Below are positions 18,923 to 22,710 of a stretch of 22,710 nucleotides of DNA, piece by piece (position 1 is the stretch's first letter; each line of letters opens with the position of its first letter). A program made the position numbers and the translations under genes. The notes under the pieces were generated by a model. The model did not search any database, had not been told where the DNA came from, and saw nothing but the letters and a program-made list of their open reading frames with translations. Source of the stretch: DAOUAT01 sp964551735 (GTDB lineage: Bacteria > Chloroflexota > Anaerolineae > CG2-30-64-16); the NCBI GenBank assembly GCA_964551735.1, contig CAZKEF010000067.1, positions 1-22,710 on the forward strand, given 5' to 3'.

Positions 18923-21313
18923 ATGGCACACACGGTCTTGATCTATGCAGCGCGTCGCCAACGCGCACGACTGATGAAGCAGGGGATTAACATCCTGGCT
19001 GAGTATGATGACTACGTGTTGGCCAAGGTCACCGACGAGCAAACGGAGATGTTACAGGCCTCGGGATACGAGATCGAGGTCTATCAGGCGCCATCCATGG
19101 CCCAACCACTAACAAAAGGCAAGCGCAATATGATTGCTGACGCGCAAACGTTGCCCTGGGGGCCACCCCCAACTGAATATGGCCCCGGCCAACATTACTA
19201 CCTGGTGGAGTTCATCGGCCCGGTCAAACAATCGTGGCTGGACGACATTCGGGCCAATGGTGGCGGCATCCAAAGCCCTGTGCCGCCGGCCGGCTACATC
19301 ATCGCGTTAGATGAACCGGCTTACAACTGGCTGGTCTCAGAGCCGGGTTACGTAACCCGGGTGACCCATTACAGCCCTGAGATGCGCATGGCGCCGGAGT
19401 TATTGGATAGCATCGAGCAGGATCCTCTCAAGTCGCGTGGGGGCATTCATGCCGACATACCGGCCGCGGACCTGCGGCCATCACCGGCCGAGCGCGTGAC
19501 CAACACATTCTTGCTGAAGTTTTTCGAGCCCGATGCCTTGCACCAGGCCTTGCCGATCATCCGTCAGCTGGGCGGCATACCGGGGGATGTGGGGCCGGGC
19601 AGCACCATGCTGACCGTTAGCTTTGAGCCCAACGCAACCAATGTAAGCGGGAAAGTCGAGCAATTGGCGCACCTGCATGGCGTGCACTCTGTTGGCCCCT
19701 ACGTCCTGCGCCAACTGCGGAACGACATCGCCACGGGGTTGATGGGCGGCAAGGAGGTGTCAAACCCTTCGGGGTTAGGTCTTAGCGGCCGGGGTGAGAT
19801 CGTAGGTGTGGCAGATTCCGGGTTGGACACCGGCAACCCGGCGACCGTGCATCCGGATTTTGCCGGTCGGGTTGCTGCCTTCCATAGCTGGCCTGTCGCC
19901 TCCGATTGGGCATCAGTTGTCACCAATGTGGGGGAAGACGACGGGCCGGCCGATACTCGCTCCGGCCATGGCACTCATGTCACTGGTTCGATAGCCGGTA
20001 ACGGCGCTGCTTCCCAGGCTGTGCAAGCTGACCCGGTGCGCGGCCTGGCCTACGAGGCAAGTCTGGTCTTTCAGGCGGTCGAGCAACGGCTGAAGTGGAC
20101 AACCGCCTATCGCAACGCTTACTACCAGCGATACCGCCGTTATCCGCCCGATTACGGCCTGGCCGGCCTGCCGGTTGACCTGAAGGTCCTGTTCCAGCAG
20201 GCCTGCGACGCGGGCGCTCGTATTCACAACAACAGTTGGGGCGGCGGCGACTTCGGCGTTTACGATGAGTATTGCGAGGCGGTGGACCGCTTCATGTGGG
20301 AGCACAAGGATTTCCTGGTCCTGTTCGCGGCGGGGAACGATGGGTCCGATGGCGATCGGGACGGCACCGTGGACCCCGGCAGCATCACCCCCCCGGCGAC
20401 GGCCAAGAACTGCCTCACGGTGGGCGCAGCCGAATCAGTGCGGTCGCAGGGTGGCTATCAGTCGGGCTGGGGCCAGCTTTGGCCGGGTGATTACCCGGCG
20501 GGCGCGCTGCGCACCGACAAGCCGTCGGACAACGCGGCCGACATCGCCGCATTCAGCAGCCGGGGGCCGACGCGCGACCAGCGGTTCAAGCCCGATGTCA
20601 TCGCTCCCGGCACCAATATCCTTTCTGTGCGTTCGCAGGCGCTGGCAGCGGACGTCACCCCGGGCTGGGGCGCGTGGAGCAAGAGCAACAAATACCTGTT
20701 CAACGGTGGCACCAGCATGGCGACGCCGTTGACGGCCGGCGCGGCTGCACTCGTCCGCCAATACCTGCGCCAGGTGAAGCGCCGGGCCGCGCCCTCGGCC
20801 GCCCTGATCAAGGCAACGCTGCTGCACGGCGCGCAGCGATGGCGCTACCGCCACGCCCCGGCGGCCGATAACGTGCTTTGGGATGAAGCCCAGGGGTGGG
20901 GCCATGTGGTCCTTAAGGCCGTCCTGGCGCCGCCTGCGAACGTCTCGGTGCGTTGGTATGATCTGCGCCAGGGGCTGAATACCGGCCAGAGCTGGCGATG
21001 GTCGTGCTGGGTGGATGATACCACCGTGCCCCTGGCCCTCACCCTGGTCTGGACCGACTATCCGGCCACGGCAGGGGTCTATCCCAACCTGGTGAACGAC
21101 CTCGACCTGGTCGTGACCAGCCCCTCCGGCAAGCTGTACTACGGAAACAGCCCGGTCGGCCAGCCCGGCGGCGCACCGGATCGGATCAACAACGTGGAAC
21201 GGCTCGTAATCCCGCAACCTGAGTCTGGTCGTTATCACATCCGGGTGCGCGCGTTCAACATTCCGCGGGGGCCACAGGATTTCGCGTTGGTGTATTCGGG
21301 TGGGATCCGGTAG
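18923..21313 (+). CDS. Subtilisin-like serine protease (S8, KP-43-like) without signal peptide
   Basis: A 796-residue subtilase. Catalytic residues are intact: D298 (GVADSGLD), H349 (SGHGTHVTGS), oxyanion N472 (FAAGNDG) and S598 (GGTSMATP). Residues 1-275 form a long N-terminal region beginning MAHTVLIYAARRQRAR, containing segments such as VLAKVTDEQTEMLQASGY and FLLKFFEPDALHQALPIIR that look like two inhibitor/prodomain-like alpha-beta units. The catalytic domain (about 285-620) has a roughly 50-residue insertion rich in Tyr/Arg (YRNAYYQRYRRYPPDYG). A C-terminal beta-sandwich (about 660-796, VWTDYPATAGVYPNLVNDLD, ending YSGGIR) fits the KP-43-type jelly roll. No signal peptide precedes the start chosen, so export by Sec is not evident. 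Transcribed alone; divergent from recD2. Confidence 0.9.
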   Translation: MAHTVLIYAARRQRARLMKQGINILAEYDDYVLAKVTDEQTEMLQASGYEIEVYQAPSMAQPLTKGKRNMIADAQTLPWGPPPTEYGPGQHYYLVEFIGPVKQSWLDDIRANGGGIQSPVPPAGYIIALDEPAYNWLVSEPGYVTRVTHYSPEMRMAPELLDSIEQDPLKSRGGIHADIPAADLRPSPAERVTNTFLLKFFEPDALHQALPIIRQLGGIPGDVGPGSTMLTVSFEPNATNVSGKVEQLAHLHGVHSVGPYVLRQLRNDIATGLMGGKEVSNPSGLGLSGRGEIVGVADSGLDTGNPATVHPDFAGRVAAFHSWPVASDWASVVTNVGEDDGPADTRSGHGTHVTGSIAGNGAASQAVQADPVRGLAYEASLVFQAVEQRLKWTTAYRNAYYQRYRRYPPDYGLAGLPVDLKVLFQQACDAGARIHNNSWGGGDFGVYDEYCEAVDRFMWEHKDFLVLFAAGNDGSDGDRDGTVDPGSITPPATAKNCLTVGAAESVRSQGGYQSGWGQLWPGDYPAGALRTDKPSDNAADIAAFSSRGPTRDQRFKPDVIAPGTNILSVRSQALAADVTPGWGAWSKSNKYLFNGGTSMATPLTAGAAALVRQYLRQVKRRAAPSAALIKATLLHGAQRWRYRHAPAADNVLWDEAQGWGHVVLKAVLAPPANVSVRWYDLRQGLNTGQSWRWSCWVDDTTVPLALTLVWTDYPATAGVYPNLVNDLDLVVTSPSGKLYYGNSPVGQPGGAPDRINNVERLVIPQPESGRYHIRVRAFNIPRGPQDFALVYSGGIR

Positions 21314-21398
21314 AGACGCGGAGAGGGGGATAAGGGATGAAGGCGAAAAGCCTTTCTTCCAATCTCCTTGTCCCCCTGTCTCCCTATCTCCTTGTCTC
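21311..21398. repeat. GGAGACAAG/GGGGAGA composite repeat after subtilase
   Basis: tagagacgcggagaggggga starts a purine-rich half; a tandem (C/T)TGTC(T/C)CC half follows (ctccttgtccccctgtctcc, then ctatctccttgtctc). The halves face each other as in the element at 2372-2479. Intergenic copy in the 142-bp gap before the thioesterase. Confidence 0.75.
21339..21358 (+). terminator. Weak intrinsic terminator-like hairpin after subtilase
   Basis: AAGGC (21340-21344), loop gaaaa and GCCTT (21350-21354), followed by TTCTT. The stem is only 5 bp, so termination is uncertain. It lies at the centre of the repeat element. Confidence 0.3.
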
Positions 21399-21455
21399 AC
21401 CCCGCCCAAGAAACTTTGTAGTAGATCTGGCGCAGAGGTGGGAAAGTCCTGTCAC

Positions 21456-21857
21456 CTAGCGCTTGGCATGCACCTTCGCCTCGAACCGCGCCAGATCGAT
21501 CAGCGCGCGCTCATGCAGCCCATCACCGATCAAATCCGTGCCATCGTGGGCCGACACCTTGAACGTCAGCCGGCGGCCATCAGTGGTTATTAGCTCAGCG
21601 CGGGCGGTGACCGTGGCGCCGATGGGCGTGGCGGCCAAATGTCTGACGTTGACCAGGGTGCCCACCGATTGCTGTCCTGGCGCCAGGTACGGGGCCAGCG
21701 CGTGGACGGCCGCGCGCGCCATCAGGCGCACCATCTCGGGCGTAGCGAACACAGACACCGCGCCGCTGCCCAGGTGGCGAGCGGTCAGTTCAGGCGCCAC
21801 CTGCACCATGGCTTCGCCGGTTAAGCCGACGGGAAACTGCATCTTAGCTTCGGGCAT
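21456..21857 (-). CDS. FlK-like hotdog-fold thioesterase
   Basis: A 133-residue hotdog-fold protein resembling fluoroacetyl-CoA thioesterase FlK. Conserved segments: HLGSGAVSVFATPEMVRLMA, whose Glu fits the catalytic acid, and SVGTLVNVRHLAATPIG, whose His fits the catalytic histidine, then VTARAELITTDGRRLTFKV and DLIGDGLHERALIDLARF. Most such homologues are not fluoroacetate-specific; they are general acyl-CoA thioesterases of unknown substrate. ATG 21857 is chosen because GGAGG lies 4 nt upstream. It begins 21 nt after the ftsH stop, so it is probably cotranscribed with ftsH. Confidence 0.82.
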   Translation of the reverse strand: MPEAKMQFPVGLTGEAMVQVAPELTARHLGSGAVSVFATPEMVRLMARAAVHALAPYLAPGQQSVGTLVNVRHLAATPIGATVTARAELITTDGRRLTFKVSAHDGTDLIGDGLHERALIDLARFEAKVHAKR

Positions 21858-21878
21858 CGGACCTCCGGATAGGAGCAA

Positions 21879-22710
21879 TTACGCAGGCGTCGGGCTGGGC
21901 AGCGGTGGGCCGGGCAAGCGATCGCTGCCGGGAACGGGAGAGCCGGGGCTGCGGCTGGGCGCCGACGCATCAGGGGTGGGCGCCGGCTCGACAGGCCGCG
22001 GGAGCACACCGGGCACGCCTGCAAAAAGCACCTCGAACGCCTCGACATCCAGCGTCTCGACCTCCATTAAGCGCCTGGCGATGGTGTGAAGCAGGTCGTT
22101 ATAGCAGGTCAAGATCTCTTTGGCACGGTCATACGCTTCAGTAACGATACGGTTGACCTCTTTGTCGATCTCGCGCGCCACCTGTTCGCTGTAGTTGCGC
22201 TGTTCGCCGATATCGCGGCCCAGGAACACCATCTCGTGCCGCTGACCGAACACCATCGGCCCCATCTTCTTGCTCATGCCATATTGGGTCACCATCGCGC
22301 GCGCCAGCTTGGTTACCTTATCCAGGTCATCCACCGCGCCGTTAGTCACATCGCTGAACACCAACTGCTCGGCCACACGACCGCCCAAGGCCGCGCTCAG
22401 ATCTTGCTCGAACTTGGTTTTGCTCAGCAACACACGGTCGTTCTCCGGCAGCGCCATGACGTAGCCCAACGCCATGCCGCGGCTGACGATGCTGATCTTA
22501 TGCACCGGGTCGCACTTGGGCAGCATCCGGCGCGCCAGCGCGTGGCCCGCCTCGTGGTATGCGATGATCTCCTTCTCTTTGGCCGAGATGATGCGCGAGC
22601 GACGCTCCGGGCCGGCAACGACCCGTTCGATGGCTTCTTGCAACTCGGGCAAGCCGATGGCGCGCTTGTTGCGCCGCGCGGCCAGGATGGCCGCCTCGTT
22701 CACCAGGTTC
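21879..22710 (-). CDS. ftsH: ATP-dependent zinc metalloprotease FtsH, C-terminal part
   Basis: The 3' portion of ftsH; the gene continues beyond the right edge of the window, so the membrane segments and AAA+ motor are not seen. What remains is the AAA+ end (LNLVNEAAILAARR context) and the M41 peptidase domain: zinc site HEAGHA, ISIVSRGMALGYVM, LGGRVAEQLVF, GAVDDLDKVTKLARAMVTQYGMS and the helix YDRAKEILTCYNDLLHTIARRLMEVETLD. FtsH degrades membrane and short-lived regulatory proteins at the inner membrane. The C-terminal tail (PRPVEPAPTPDASAPSRSPG and onward) is Pro/Ser-rich and disordered. No start can be assigned. The thioesterase gene follows 21 nt downstream. Confidence 0.95.
   Translation of the reverse strand, partial: NLVNEAAILAARRNKRAIGLPELQEAIERVVAGPERRSRIISAKEKEIIAYHEAGHALARRMLPKCDPVHKISIVSRGMALGYVMALPENDRVLLSKTKFEQDLSAALGGRVAEQLVFSDVTNGAVDDLDKVTKLARAMVTQYGMSKKMGPMVFGQRHEMVFLGRDIGEQRNYSEQVAREIDKEVNRIVTEAYDRAKEILTCYNDLLHTIARRLMEVETLDVEAFEVLFAGVPGVLPRPVEPAPTPDASAPSRSPGSPVPGSDRLPGPPLPSPTPA

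Noticed and set aside
20435..21409. Minus-strand ORF (324 aa) opposite the subtilase 3' end
   Set aside because: Antisense to the catalytic Ser region and C-terminal domain of the subtilase; no motif, and it starts in repeat DNA.

Overview
The window is GC-rich, densely coded bacterial DNA on both strands with no RNA genes or phage/IS genes. Secreted proteins with Thr-Pro-rich 'TPTPT' linkers, many families of short degenerate intergenic repeats, and the overall gene set suggest a member of the Chloroflexota (Anaerolineae/Caldilineae-like, perhaps a metagenome contig). This is an inference from style, since no marker gene for taxonomy is complete here.

Layout. 1-3024: a DEXH helicase of the Hrq1/MrfA (DUF1998) type on the minus strand, carrying an HNH domain. 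It is divergent from 3025-4269, epoxyqueuosine reductase (queG). 4270-7820: a promoter and structured leader, then a large secreted protein with a cupredoxin-like domain and two tandem C39-like cysteine-peptidase-fold domains. 7821-9189: a BaiN/HI0933-type flavoprotein. 9271-10095: a degraded gpsA pseudogene, convergent with a four-gene minus-strand operon (13035 down to 10028). That operon encodes a RimJ/RimL-type GNAT, a stand-alone GreA/GreB C-terminal domain, a COG3375-type GNAT, and a MenC/N-succinylamino acid racemase. 13202-14611: CPD photolyase, divergent from that operon. 14628-14777: a MITE-like palindromic element. 14800-16349: a minus-strand operon of cytidylate-kinase-like protein, PD-(D/E)XK-like protein and hypoxanthine phosphoribosyltransferase. 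16492-18750: RecD2 helicase, divergent from a subtilase (18923-21313). 21456-22710: a FlK-like thioesterase downstream of a truncated ftsH.

The most unusual signal cuts across the annotations. At least six kinds of short, mostly palindromic or tandem repeat occur both between genes and, in frame, inside conserved housekeeping genes. The helicase holds about four insertions, queG two or three (one nested in another), recD2 one, and the flavoprotein one internal insertion plus a repeat-encoded C-terminal tail. Each inserts low-complexity peptide between conserved motifs and leaves the motifs intact. This resembles Rickettsia palindromic elements in protein-coding genes, but with several sequence families at once. 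It is the best candidate for an under-described phenomenon in this window.

Secondary points: several genes have a TATAAT box so close to the start codon that the mRNA would be leaderless or nearly so; the cupredoxin domain has lost one expected copper ligand; the subtilase has no signal peptide; and the racemase/GNAT pair suggests an N-succinyl-amino acid (D-to-L amino acid) pathway.
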